Assembly: GCA_004552615.1 (NCBI GenBank)
Contig: SFNZ01000047.1
Coordinates: 1 to 23,914 of the forward strand
Direction of reading: 5' to 3'
DNA from: Bacteroidales bacterium
GTDB lineage: Bacteria; Bacteroidota; Bacteroidia; Bacteroidales; UBA932
Length of the DNA: 23,914 nt
In this document: positions 1 through 8,005 of the stretch, piece after piece
Layout: the number at the start of each line of letters is the position of its first letter
How positions within the stretch are numbered: the stretch's first letter is position 1
Notes under the pieces: generated by a model
What the model was told of the DNA's origin: nothing
Database searches by the model: none
What the model saw: only the letters and a program-made list of their open reading frames with translations
Made by a program: the position numbers and the translations under genes

Positions 1-1330
1 CAGCAAGGATGAACATATTCAGGACTTTCAGTCTTTTCTCAAGTTGCACGCGGACGTCATTGTCCAGACCTTTTTCGCTTTTTATCCGGCTCAATCTTGA
101 TACTTCCTTCTTCAGGGATTCATACATTGTCACGGCTTCCTTCCTCTCCCTCTCAAGACTTTCCCTGTCCTCTTCGTGACGCGCCCTTTCATCCCACAAA
201 GTTCTATAGCTTTTCTTCAGAAGTTTAGTCAGAATATAGACCGCAAGCAAGATGATGACTATAATGAGACACATTATGATGGCCATAAATCTCATCATCG
301 TTTCATGCAGACGCGCGTTATAACGTTCTTCGATGTATTTTGTCTCGCTTTTCAATAAAGGAACATCTGTTTTGTCGATGAACTCAATATATTTCTTATA
401 CGAATCCATGGCTTCTTCATACCGATCCAGATTTTCCTTGATTTGCGCATCTATCCAATAATAGGCCTGGTTGAGCCGCCCGCCATATCTGACGTGATTA
501 TTGAGCGCATCTTGTGCAGAATTGATTTCACCGAGATACAGATGAGCTTCAGCGACCGATATCCATTTTATGAGTGATTCTTCCAAATCTCCGGATGTGT
601 ATTCAGACAATATCATGCCGACATCTTCTTTACGTGCAAATACTCCGGTGACCAGTCGGTTCGAATAATACAAACTCTTCTGATACGGGGTCAATGAATT
701 CCATGACTTCTCCAATACTCCGAGGTAATATCCGGCCATATGGAAATCCTGTTTCATATTGTTCAGGTTCGCCAGGTCATTTATCACGTTATAGTATCTT
801 AGTGAATCATTGTCGGCGAGATAATACTTTGCGGCCGATTCTGCCTGGGCAATGGCATTCTCAAAATCATAAGAATTCTGGTATAGAACCATTTTAGCTT
901 TGTAAAGCCGGCCAACCGCCGCATTATCCCGGCATCTTGCAACATTATCTTCTGCCTTCACATACCATTCCATGGCAGACTCGTCATCCTGACGGTTGGA
1001 AGCAATCACTCCCATATAGTAGCACGATTTCAGCTTTTGGTCCGGACTGCCTTTCCTGCCATAATAACTCACTGCACGCGAAATCAGGGAGTCATCAGTC
1101 ACATCAATATAGTTCTTGTCCAATGCCATTGACATGGACAGGGCAAATGCTGCTTTGTCCTTTTTGCGGACAAGGTCCGAAGTGTTAATGCCTTCCAGGA
1201 TGGCAAGCGCGCTGTCAGGGCGGGATTCCATGAGGGATTCCGCCCGTGTCAGTTCATGCCTCACAGCCGGTACTCCGGAGCATGAGACGATGCACAGGAA
1301 GGTGACTGTTATTGCAATAAAATTCTTCAT
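1..1330 (-). CDS. TPR-repeat lipoprotein with one membrane segment and coiled coil (C-terminus cut by window edge)
   Basis: Reading leftwards from ATG at 1330, the frame stays open for 443 codons to the window edge, so the C-terminus is missing. The N-terminus is a lipoprotein signal (hydrophobic stretch, then I-V-S-C with Cys17). Residues about 25-345 are helical with TPR-like spacing; the stretch around residues 28-48 (RAESLMESRPDSALAILEGI) is a hallmark opening of Bacteroidota TPR sensor proteins. Residues 346-368 form a membrane helix, followed by a charged coiled coil (about 371-425) and then 'RLKVLNMFI'. In this family the missing end is often a LuxR-type or other DNA-binding helix-turn-helix, but that part is not visible, so a regulatory role is inference. 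The start overlaps the pyrF stop in an ATGA arrangement, which fits translational coupling. No enzymatic motif is visible. Confidence 0.8.
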   Translation of the reverse strand, partial: MKNFIAITVTFLCIVSCSGVPAVRHELTRAESLMESRPDSALAILEGINTSDLVRKKDKAAFALSMSMALDKNYIDVTDDSLISRAVSYYGRKGSPDQKLKSCYYMGVIASNRQDDESAMEWYVKAEDNVARCRDNAAVGRLYKAKMVLYQNSYDFENAIAQAESAAKYYLADNDSLRYYNVINDLANLNNMKQDFHMAGYYLGVLEKSWNSLTPYQKSLYYSNRLVTGVFARKEDVGMILSEYTSGDLEESLIKWISVAEAHLYLGEINSAQDALNNHVRYGGRLNQAYYWIDAQIKENLDRYEEAMDSYKKYIEFIDKTDVPLLKSETKYIEERYNARLHETMMRFMAIIMCLIIVIILLAVYILTKLLKKSYRTLWDERARHEEDRESLERERKEAVTMYESLKKEVSRLSRIKSEKGLDNDVRVQLEKRLKVLNMFILA

Positions 1331-2133
1331 TTAATCAGCAGCTCGGCTGCGGCCTTGGCGGAGGCTGAGGCGAAGTCGTCGCCGGAGGAGGCGTAGAGGA
1401 TGCCGCGGGAGGAATTTATCAGGAGGCCTCCTTTGGCATTGGCGCCGTGCCTGATCACTTCTTCGGCGCTTCCGCCCTGTGCCCCGACACCGGGAACGAG
1501 GAAGAAATTGTCCGGACAGAAAGAACGGATTTCGGCGAGCTTGTCAGCCTTCGTCGCACCGACCACGAACATCATGTTTTCCGGAGTGGAAATCTCCATC
1601 ATTTTCTCCATTACTACCCTGTAGAGCGGCTTGCCGTCCTGGACGGACATCTGGAAGTCAGCCGAGGAATTGTTCGACGAGAGGGCCACGACGATGGCGT
1701 ATTTGCCGGGATAGCTGAGGAACGGAGTCACTGTCTCGCTTCCCATGTACGGGGAAATGGTCACGGCGTCGAAATCCATTGTCTCGAAGAATGTCCTGGC
1801 ATACATCTTCGCGGTGTTTCCGATGTCACCCCTCTTGGCGTCGGCGATGAGGAACATGTCAGGATAATTGCTCCTGATGTAGTCCACGGTCGCATCCAGG
1901 GCCCTCATCCCTTCGAGTCCGTAGCTCTCGTAGAAGGCCAGGTTCGGCTTGTAGGCTATGCAGTAAGGTGCGGTGGCATCCACAATGGCCTTGTTGAATT
2001 CCACGATGGAGCGTTCCTTGCCGAGGGCCTGTTTCAGAATAGGTTCCGGAAGTTTGTTGAAATCGGTGTCGAGCCCGACGCAGAGCATGCTCTTCTTCTC
2101 TTTTATGCGGGCATAAAGCTGTTCCGTTGTCAT
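1327..2133 (-). CDS. pyrF: Orotidine 5'-phosphate decarboxylase
   Basis: Converts OMP to UMP and CO2, the last step of de novo pyrimidine synthesis, in the cytosol. The 268-residue length fits the longer bacterial branch of the family. The signature with the catalytic Lys/Asp array is DAKRGDIGNTAKMY (residues 98-111: Asp98, Lys100, Asp103). Phosphate-binding segments are VPGVGAQGG (about 213-221) and INSSRGI (about 239-245), and the N-terminal CVGLDTD is typical. The gene lies 26 bases downstream of a DPP4-like peptidase and its stop overlaps the next start by 4 bases, so it is probably expressed from the peptidase run; no exact promoter is seen in the 26-base gap. It is odd to find pyrF here rather than with other pyr genes. 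Assignment is firm. Confidence 0.96.
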   Translation of the reverse strand: MTTEQLYARIKEKKSMLCVGLDTDFNKLPEPILKQALGKERSIVEFNKAIVDATAPYCIAYKPNLAFYESYGLEGMRALDATVDYIRSNYPDMFLIADAKRGDIGNTAKMYARTFFETMDFDAVTISPYMGSETVTPFLSYPGKYAIVVALSSNNSSADFQMSVQDGKPLYRVVMEKMMEISTPENMMFVVGATKADKLAEIRSFCPDNFFLVPGVGAQGGSAEEVIRHGANAKGGLLINSSRGILYASSGDDFASASAKAAAELLIK

Positions 2134-2159
2134 AGTCGAAATATAGATAGGTTTCTAAA

Positions 2160-4250
2160 TTACAGATAATCTTCAAAATATAATGTTACCTTGTCCATGA
2201 GATGAACCCTGTCCTTGCCGAAGACATTGTGCTCGGCGCACGGATACGGGAAATAGTCCACCTGGACATTGTTCTTGATGCATTCGCGGATGAAACTGAG
2301 GCTGTGCTCCCATACCACGGTATTGTCGATTGCACCCTGGCAGATGAGCAGCTTGCCCTTCAGGTCCTTGGCCTTGTTCAAGAGAGATGTCTCCCTGAAT
2401 CCCTCCGGGTTCGTCCTCTCCGTCTCCATGTAGCGTTCTCCGTACATCACCTCGTACCATTTCCAGTCAATCACCGGACCTCCGGCAACCCCGACCTTGA
2501 ATGTCTCCGGGTAATTCGTCATCAGCGAGATGGTCATGAATCCGCCGTAGCTCCATCCGTGTACTCCGATGCGGTCCCTGTCCACGTAAGGCAATGCCTT
2601 GAGCGCCTCGATTCCTACCATCTGGTCAGCCATCTCGGCCTGTCCGCAGTATTTGTGAATCGCCTTCTCGAACTCCGCACCGCGGTTCTGCGTGCCCCTG
2701 TTGTCCTGCACATAGACAATGTATCCGCGCTGGGCCATATACATTTCCCACATCCTCACATGACCGAGCCATGCGTCCGTAACCATCTGGGAATGAGGGC
2801 CTCCATATACGTAGAGAATCACCGGATATTTCTTGGAAGGGTTGAATCCCACAGGCTTGTAGAGCCTGAACCAGTTGTCGTATTTCCCGTCGGCGCTCTT
2901 CACCGTTCCGAGGGTCATCTCGCCGGTGGCATATTCAGCAAGCGGATCCGGGCATGACTTTATCTCTTTGGAAACCTTGCCGTCCGCTGACCTGAGAGCC
3001 GTCTTGCCCGGCACATTGAAGCTGCTCCAACTGTCGGTGAACCAGGTGCAGGATTCGTTCATGCTCACATTGTGCCAGCCCTCATCCGGGGTCAGCCTGA
3101 CCGGGACGCCAGTCTTCACCGTGCCTTTCCTGCTGACTGACACGTTGATACGGAAAAGATGGTTCTCTACAGGCGAGACCTCGGCTGATGTGTAGAAAAT
3201 GCTTTTCCCGTTCTCCGCCACGAACTGCACGTCGGCATCCACGGCGGTGATCCTGTCCACCCGTCCGGTGGTGTCGCACAGATAAAGATTCCTGTATCCG
3301 TCGCGATTGTCGGTGCGGTAAATGAATTTCCCGGTGTTGCCGAACCACTGCAGTTTGTCCAACGGCTCCACGTAACGGTCATCGTCCTCCGTGAGGACAG
3401 TCTTCACAAAACTGCCGTCAGACGCACTGTACATGTTCAGGTGCATGTGCTTCTGAGTCCTGTCAAGGACCTGTATGAATACGAAACGGCTGTCGGGAGA
3501 CCAGCTTACATTGGTCAGATACTGGTCGTAGCCGAAGTCGTCCGCATCCACATATACGGTGCTGTCCGAGGCCAGGCTGTAAATCCCGACCCTGACGTTC
3601 TCTGACTCCATCCCGTTCATCGGATATTTGATGGCCTTGAGAGAACCGGTCCTCGTTGTAATGTCCAGGAGAGGGAAATCGGTCACGAGTTTCTCGTCTT
3701 TCCGGTAAAATGCTATTTTCCTGCTGTCAGGAGCCCAGAATATGCCTCCGTCGATTCCGAACTCGTTCCTGCTCACGCTCTGGCCGTAGGTTATCTCCCT
3801 GCTGTCGCTGCCTGCGACCGTGTATCTGTGGCTGAGCGAGTCAATGTAATACAGGCTGTTGCCCTCTGTGAAAGCTGCAGCGGCCATGTCCGGGGAGAAT
3901 GTCACGTTGGCAGCTCCTTCCGGCACCAATCCGCGTATCGGGTCATAGCGCCTTCCGTCACCTTCGCGGATTTCTCCGTTGGCAACCTCGTAGATGAAGG
4001 CCTTGCCCCCGTCCCAGTAAGTGAATGCCCCGTCGGAATTCCACACGGTATATGTACGGGCCGGGTAGACGTCTCTCGACAGGATGGCTTCCTCCATCGT
4101 AAGAAGCTTTCCTTCAGGATTTTCCTTATGTATGGCATGGACGGTCATCGCCTCTTCCGAAGCCTTGCCCCATGCAGGTGTGGCTGCACTTATGTTCATT
4201 GAAATGCAGGCGGACAGAATCGCCGCCGGCAGGATGTAAATATTGCCCAT
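2160..4250 (-). CDS. DPP4-like S9 family serine peptidase
   Basis: A 696-residue exported prolyl-oligopeptidase-family enzyme with an N-terminal signal sequence (about residues 1-22), a beta-propeller of the DPP4 N-terminal type (about 60-430) and an alpha/beta hydrolase domain (about 470-696). The catalytic triad is readable: Ser567 in GWSYGGF, Asp642 in GAIDNTV and His674 in CAEHNVF. The oxyanion segment YVYGGPH is present. It likely removes dipeptides or tripeptides from peptide N-termini in the periplasm or at the surface. The position that carries the Glu-Glu pair of true DPP4 (VYEEEFG) reads RNEFG here, leaving only Glu163, so strict Xaa-Pro dipeptidyl specificity is not assured. It sits between a small membrane protein (12-base gap) and pyrF (26-base gap). 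Family is certain; exact substrate is not. Confidence 0.93.
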   Translation of the reverse strand: MGNIYILPAAILSACISMNISAATPAWGKASEEAMTVHAIHKENPEGKLLTMEEAILSRDVYPARTYTVWNSDGAFTYWDGGKAFIYEVANGEIREGDGRRYDPIRGLVPEGAANVTFSPDMAAAAFTEGNSLYYIDSLSHRYTVAGSDSREITYGQSVSRNEFGIDGGIFWAPDSRKIAFYRKDEKLVTDFPLLDITTRTGSLKAIKYPMNGMESENVRVGIYSLASDSTVYVDADDFGYDQYLTNVSWSPDSRFVFIQVLDRTQKHMHLNMYSASDGSFVKTVLTEDDDRYVEPLDKLQWFGNTGKFIYRTDNRDGYRNLYLCDTTGRVDRITAVDADVQFVAENGKSIFYTSAEVSPVENHLFRINVSVSRKGTVKTGVPVRLTPDEGWHNVSMNESCTWFTDSWSSFNVPGKTALRSADGKVSKEIKSCPDPLAEYATGEMTLGTVKSADGKYDNWFRLYKPVGFNPSKKYPVILYVYGGPHSQMVTDAWLGHVRMWEMYMAQRGYIVYVQDNRGTQNRGAEFEKAIHKYCGQAEMADQMVGIEALKALPYVDRDRIGVHGWSYGGFMTISLMTNYPETFKVGVAGGPVIDWKWYEVMYGERYMETERTNPEGFRETSLLNKAKDLKGKLLICQGAIDNTVVWEHSLSFIRECIKNNVQVDYFPYPCAEHNVFGKDRVHLMDKVTLYFEDYL

Positions 4251-4262
4251 GTTGTTTCCGGA

Positions 4263-4646
4263 TTAATTGACTGACAGTATCTTGTCCACTACGTATTTCT
4301 GCTGGCCCCTCCAAGGGAGAGCCCCGAGATATTCCTTGTAATGCAGTTCGACATTCTTCCCGCTGCATCTCATCAGCGAGTCCGCAACGCCCTGGTCGTC
4401 CACGGAGAATTCGAACACGTAGGATTCCATTGTCACAGTGCCCTTTGCCCCGGTTCCGCGGAGCCCGGACTGAATCAGCCTTCCCTCATAGGTCTTGAAA
4501 ATGTATCCCTTGTACACTACCTGGTTGAGTTCCCCGGCCTTCACGCCCTCTCCAAAAACGAAATAGAATTTGATGAAGATGAATGCTGCAATGCCAATCG
4601 CGATCAGTCCGGTCACGGTTGCGATGATTTTTCCTTTGATGGTCAT
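4263..4646 (-). CDS. Small single-pass membrane protein of unknown function
   Basis: A 127-residue protein with one N-terminal hydrophobic helix (about residues 7-30) and a compact, probably beta-rich domain outside the membrane. Recognisable conserved pieces are 'GEGVKAGEL', 'YKGYIFKTYEGRL', 'YVFEFSV' and 'VELHYKEYLGALPWRG..KYVV'. This resembles a small Bacteroidota family that early genome projects mislabelled as 6-phosphogluconate dehydrogenase; nothing in it supports that enzyme (no Rossmann fold, far too short). The start overlaps the esterase stop in an ATGA arrangement and the next peptidase begins 12 bases beyond its stop, so it is co-expressed with envelope hydrolases. Function is unknown; an envelope-associated role is inference. 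Confidence 0.8.
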   Translation of the reverse strand: MTIKGKIIATVTGLIAIGIAAFIFIKFYFVFGEGVKAGELNQVVYKGYIFKTYEGRLIQSGLRGTGAKGTVTMESYVFEFSVDDQGVADSLMRCSGKNVELHYKEYLGALPWRGQQKYVVDKILSVN

Positions 4647-5779
4647 TTTATATTGTCGTTAAGTTCCCATCCCGTGATAGTGGAAACGTAAGGTATCACC
4701 GAGTGGGAGAGTTTCAGATGTCCTTTGTAGTTCGGATGCCAGCTGGCGCCGAGTTCGCTGTCGTCATCGTGTATCATCTCGGAAATGCCGAGGAAATACA
4801 CGTTCTTCATCCCGCTCGTGCGGACAGCGTCCCTGACATAGTCGGCGGCGAGGTCGTCACATTTGCTCGAGATGCAGAGTACAGGATGGTCTTCGCCGTA
4901 ATTGGCCTTGATCTTTCCGAGCAATGTGTGGTAATTCGTCCTGAATGCTCTCAGCGAAGGCTGCCTGCTGCATGAGAAATCATTGGTACACAGATAGATG
5001 ATGGTGATGGCAGGCGAGAATCCGCTTTCTGCTGCATTCCATTCCGGGCCTTCCTTCTCGTCGAATGTCAGCGAATATCTGCCCGGCATGTAGTCGTCTT
5101 TCATGTTGTCGTTGTAATTCCTGGCGATTCCCATTCCGGAATGTGCCACGGAATAATAGTCGGCGTCAAAATAACGGGAGAGGATGGCTGCGTAGGTGAG
5201 GTTGCTGTTCTCCGTCTCAGGCTTGAACGGGTCGGAGCGCACTCCCGGTTCCGTGCCGTATCCGCATGTATAGGAATCCCCGATGACCTCGAACTGTCTC
5301 TGTTTCAGCCCTTCCGCCTGGAGAATCCGGCCTTTGGTGATGAATTCCCCGAAAGTGGTCACACCTTGTTCCCCTTCGGTCCTGCGCTTGATGATCACCT
5401 CGTGTACCCTGGACGATGCCCCTTTTCCGGACGAGATGCCGTCCATTCCGGCGTCCACCAGTACGTAAAGTGAATCTTTTCCGGAAATGCCTATGACCCT
5501 GTCAGCTCCCGGGTCTGCAGGCCGGTCCACCCAGATGTCATAATAGTTTTTCTTCGTGTCGGATGCCCTGAGGGCGAGATAGGTACCTTCGAAACGTATT
5601 TTCGCATAAACTCCTGTCCAGCTGAAAGATACGTCATTTCCGTCCTTCAGTGTGCGCCCCACATAAGTAATCCTGGAGTCGGAAGCCGGGGTCACCGTCT
5701 CCGGAATCTCCTTTGCGCCGAGTGTGCAGCAGAATATTGCGGCTGCAGCCGCTGCAATGAGCCTGTTCATTGTATTCAT
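4643..5779 (-). CDS. SGNH/GDSL esterase, carbohydrate-esterase family 2 type
   Basis: A 378-residue secreted hydrolase. The signal peptide covers about residues 1-22. An N-terminal beta-sandwich (about 30-140, with 'RITYVGRTL' and 'FSWTGVYAKIRFEGTYL') precedes a C-terminal SGNH hydrolase domain (about 160-370). The nucleophile is Ser169 in FEVIGDSYTCGYG. Other blocks are Gly215 in HSGMGIARN, Asn266 in CTNDF, and His348 in ASWHPNYKGH. This domain order and the GDSYTCGYG form match CE2 esterases, which remove acetyl groups from plant polysaccharides or short sugars. No polysaccharide-utilisation genes (SusC/SusD, glycoside hydrolases) are visible nearby, so the substrate is open. It lies 12 bases below the M20 dipeptidase and overlaps the next gene by 4 bases. 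Confidence 0.88.
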   Translation of the reverse strand: MNTMNRLIAAAAAAIFCCTLGAKEIPETVTPASDSRITYVGRTLKDGNDVSFSWTGVYAKIRFEGTYLALRASDTKKNYYDIWVDRPADPGADRVIGISGKDSLYVLVDAGMDGISSGKGASSRVHEVIIKRRTEGEQGVTTFGEFITKGRILQAEGLKQRQFEVIGDSYTCGYGTEPGVRSDPFKPETENSNLTYAAILSRYFDADYYSVAHSGMGIARNYNDNMKDDYMPGRYSLTFDEKEGPEWNAAESGFSPAITIIYLCTNDFSCSRQPSLRAFRTNYHTLLGKIKANYGEDHPVLCISSKCDDLAADYVRDAVRTSGMKNVYFLGISEMIHDDDSELGASWHPNYKGHLKLSHSVIPYVSTITGWELNDNIK

Positions 5780-5791
5780 TTCCGAAATTTT

Positions 5792-7165
5792 TTATTTCCA
5801 ATATTCATAGAACAATGCGATGCTTTCCATTCCGGCCTCGAACTGCCTGATGAGATAGCTTTCGTTAGGGGAGTGGATGGTGTCCCTCTCGAGACCGAAG
5901 CCCATCAGGAGAGGGTCGGCTCCGAGGATATTCCTCATCTCGGCCAGTACGCAGATGCTTCCGCCGCCCCTGCTCGGAACGGGTTCGATTCCGTAAACCT
6001 CTGTCATTGCGGCAGATGCTGCCTTGTATGCGGATGAGGTGATAGGGATGAGGAATCCGTTGCCGGCATCCATGCGCTCGATGTTCACGGTAACGTACGG
6101 AGGTGCGATGGCCTTGAGATGTTCTTCCGCAAGCGCAATAATCCTGTCCGCCTTCTGGTTCGGGACAATGCGCATCGATATCTTGGCATGGGCCTCGGAA
6201 GGCAGCACGGTCTTGCTCCCGGCTCCGGTATATCCGCCCCAGATGCCGCAAACGTCGAGGCAAGGCCTGATTGCGGTCCTTTCGATCGTGGTGAATCCTT
6301 TCTCGCCTTTCAGCTCCCTGACTCCGATGGATTCCTTGTATTCCTCAAGGTCGAAAGGAGCCCTTGCAAGTTCTGCCCTGTCCGCATCGGATACTTCCAC
6401 CACGTCGTCGTAGAATCCAGGTATCGTGACACGTCCGTCCTTGTCAATCAATGAGGAAATCATGTCGCAGAGGGTGTTTATCGGATTGGCCACGGCCCCG
6501 CCGTAATGTCCCGAATGCAGGTCCTTGTCCGGGCCCTTGACGTCGAGCTGGAGATATGTCACGCCCCTCATGCCGCAGTTGATGGAAGGTACCTTGTCGG
6601 AAATCATCGTGGTGTCCGATACGAGAATCACGTCGCAGGCGAGCATTTCCTTGTGCCCTGCGACCCATCCTGCAAGATGTTTACTGCCGATTTCCTCCTC
6701 GCCTTCGAATACGAATTTCACGTTATGGGTGAGTTTCCCGGTGCGGACGAGATATTCGAATGCCTTTATGTGCATGAAACTCTGGCCCTTGTCGTCATTT
6801 GCCCCGCGTCCCCAGATGGCCCCGTCGTGAATCACCGGCTCGAACGGGTCCGAGTTCCATTTCTCAAGAGGCTCCGCCGGCTGGACGTCGTAATGTCCGT
6901 AAACCAGGACAGTCTTCAGGGACGGGTCCAGTATTTTCTGTCCGAATACCACGGGGTTTCCGTCGGTAGGATATACTCCGGCTTCGTCGCATCCGGCCTC
7001 CCTGAGTAGCTCCGCCATCCGTTCCGCGCAGGCGAGCATGTCGGGATGATGTTCTTTCTGTGCGCTGACAGACGGGATCCTGAGGAGCGAAAACAGCTCT
7101 TCATAGAATCTTTCCCTGTTCTGCCCGATGTATTGCCGGATTCCGGCGAGATTGTTCTGTTCCAT
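5792..7165 (-). CDS. M20 family metallo-dipeptidase
   Basis: A 457-residue two-domain zinc peptidase of the M20 carnosinase-like/dipeptidase branch, probably cytoplasmic because no signal peptide is visible. Metal ligands and catalytic residues are readable: His91 and Asp93 in VYGHYDVQP, bridging Asp124 in GRGANDDKG, the general-base Glu in EGEEEIGS (156-158), Asp184 in VSDTT and His431 in DTIHSPNES. The lid/dimerisation domain contains DLHSGHYGG (about 215-223). It is the first gene of the leftward run and likely completes peptide degradation started by the DPP4-like enzyme. A weak promoter candidate lies just upstream. True substrate range cannot be read from the sequence. Confidence 0.93.
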   Translation of the reverse strand: MEQNNLAGIRQYIGQNRERFYEELFSLLRIPSVSAQKEHHPDMLACAERMAELLREAGCDEAGVYPTDGNPVVFGQKILDPSLKTVLVYGHYDVQPAEPLEKWNSDPFEPVIHDGAIWGRGANDDKGQSFMHIKAFEYLVRTGKLTHNVKFVFEGEEEIGSKHLAGWVAGHKEMLACDVILVSDTTMISDKVPSINCGMRGVTYLQLDVKGPDKDLHSGHYGGAVANPINTLCDMISSLIDKDGRVTIPGFYDDVVEVSDADRAELARAPFDLEEYKESIGVRELKGEKGFTTIERTAIRPCLDVCGIWGGYTGAGSKTVLPSEAHAKISMRIVPNQKADRIIALAEEHLKAIAPPYVTVNIERMDAGNGFLIPITSSAYKAASAAMTEVYGIEPVPSRGGGSICVLAEMRNILGADPLLMGFGLERDTIHSPNESYLIRQFEAGMESIALFYEYWK

Positions 7166-7193
7166 AATCGTAGAATATTCATTAATAAATATT

Positions 7194-7227
7194 GCAAGTT
7201 ACTAAATTTTCCCGACATCGCGGCAAA
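7194..7227 (-). promoter_or_regulatory. Weak candidate Bacteroidota promoter for the M20 run
   Basis: On the minus strand TTTG (7227-7224) is followed after 22 bases by TAACTTGC (7201-7194), a shortened version of the -7 consensus TAnnTTTG, 28 bases before the ATG at 7165. Spacing and -7 element are both imperfect, so this is tentative. Confidence 0.3.
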
Positions 7228-7326
7228 TTCAGGCGCATTTCTTGCACACTTGGAAGAATTATACTCAAAAATAAGTTTTGAATGTTCTAAAAGTCGTTTT
7301 CTGGCTAAAAATCGGAATATTTGATT

Positions 7327-7334
7327 TATTTTTG
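7327..7334 (+). promoter_or_regulatory. -7 element of the cysC operon promoter
   Basis: TATTTTTG fits the Bacteroidota -7 consensus TAnnTTTG exactly and lies 38 bases before the chosen cysC start. The -33 element is poor: no TTTG at 19-21 bases upstream, only TGGC at 7302-7305. The surrounding 7250-7345 region is AT-rich compared with the flanking genes, as expected for a promoter. Confidence 0.5.
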
Positions 7335-7372
7335 CACTCCTTTAAAAACAGCTTCTTAGACGATTGACGAAT

Positions 7373-8005
7373 ATGACGGAAAATATTTATCCAATCAAGG
7401 ACATCATGGAATCCCGCTCCGACAAGGAGCATCTTCTCGGCCAGAGAGGCATTACTATCTGGTTCACAGGACTTTCCGGTTCGGGAAAAAGCACGGTTGC
7501 GATTGCCCTCGAGTCCCTCCTTTCATCCAGGGGATTTCTCTGCCGCATTCTCGACGGTGACAATATCCGCGCGGGGCTCAATTCGAATCTCGGCTTTTCC
7601 GAAGCTGACCGTAACGAGAACATCCGCAGGATTGCCGAAGTCTGCAAGTTGTTCACGGAAACCGGAATCATCACCATAGCCGCCTTCGTGTCACCTACCA
7701 ACGACCTCAGACGGATGGCCCGCGACATCGTGGGAGAGGATGATTTCGTGGAGGTCTATATGTCCACTCCGTTGGAAGAATGTGAGAGGCGTGACGTGAA
7801 AGGCCTCTATGCGCGTGCCAGAAGGGGAGAGGTGAAGAATTTCACCGGCATTTCGGCTCCGTTCGACATTCCGGAGCATCCGACCCTCAGCATTGATACC
7901 ACCGATTCGAGGCCGGAGGAATGTGCGCAGCTGATTTTCAATCATATAGCGGAGCGTATTTCACTCCCTTCCAAAGAATCCGGTTATGAGGAGAACTACA
8001 TTTGA
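7373..8005 (+). CDS. cysC: Adenylylsulfate (APS) kinase
   Basis: Phosphorylates APS with ATP to give PAPS, the sulfate donor for sulfotransferases. From ATG 7373 the protein has 210 residues, the usual length for a stand-alone CysC; an in-frame TTG nine bases upstream is less likely. Signatures: P-loop GLSGSGKST (33-41), LDGDNIRAGL and GFSEADRNENIRR (about 60-86) for APS binding, FVSPTNDLR (about 105-113) with the Ser of the family motif, and KGLYARARRGEVKNFTGI (about 143-160). The gene starts a rightward operon; its last 20 bases overlap the next gene, and a sulfotransferase follows two genes down. No ATP sulfurylase (cysD/cysN or sat) is in the window, so APS must come from elsewhere. Because a sulfotransferase is linked, PAPS here is probably for sulfation rather than sulfate assimilation. 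Confidence 0.96.
   Translation: MTENIYPIKDIMESRSDKEHLLGQRGITIWFTGLSGSGKSTVAIALESLLSSRGFLCRILDGDNIRAGLNSNLGFSEADRNENIRRIAEVCKLFTETGIITIAAFVSPTNDLRRMARDIVGEDDFVEVYMSTPLEECERRDVKGLYARARRGEVKNFTGISAPFDIPEHPTLSIDTTDSRPEECAQLIFNHIAERISLPSKESGYEENYI

Noticed and set aside
1447..2169. 240-codon plus-strand frame opposite pyrF
   Set aside because: pyrF has full catalytic motifs on the minus strand; this frame shows none.
7364..7372. TTG start for cysC nine bases upstream of the ATG
   Set aside because: The ATG at 7373 is close by and gives a normal-length protein; nothing favours the TTG.
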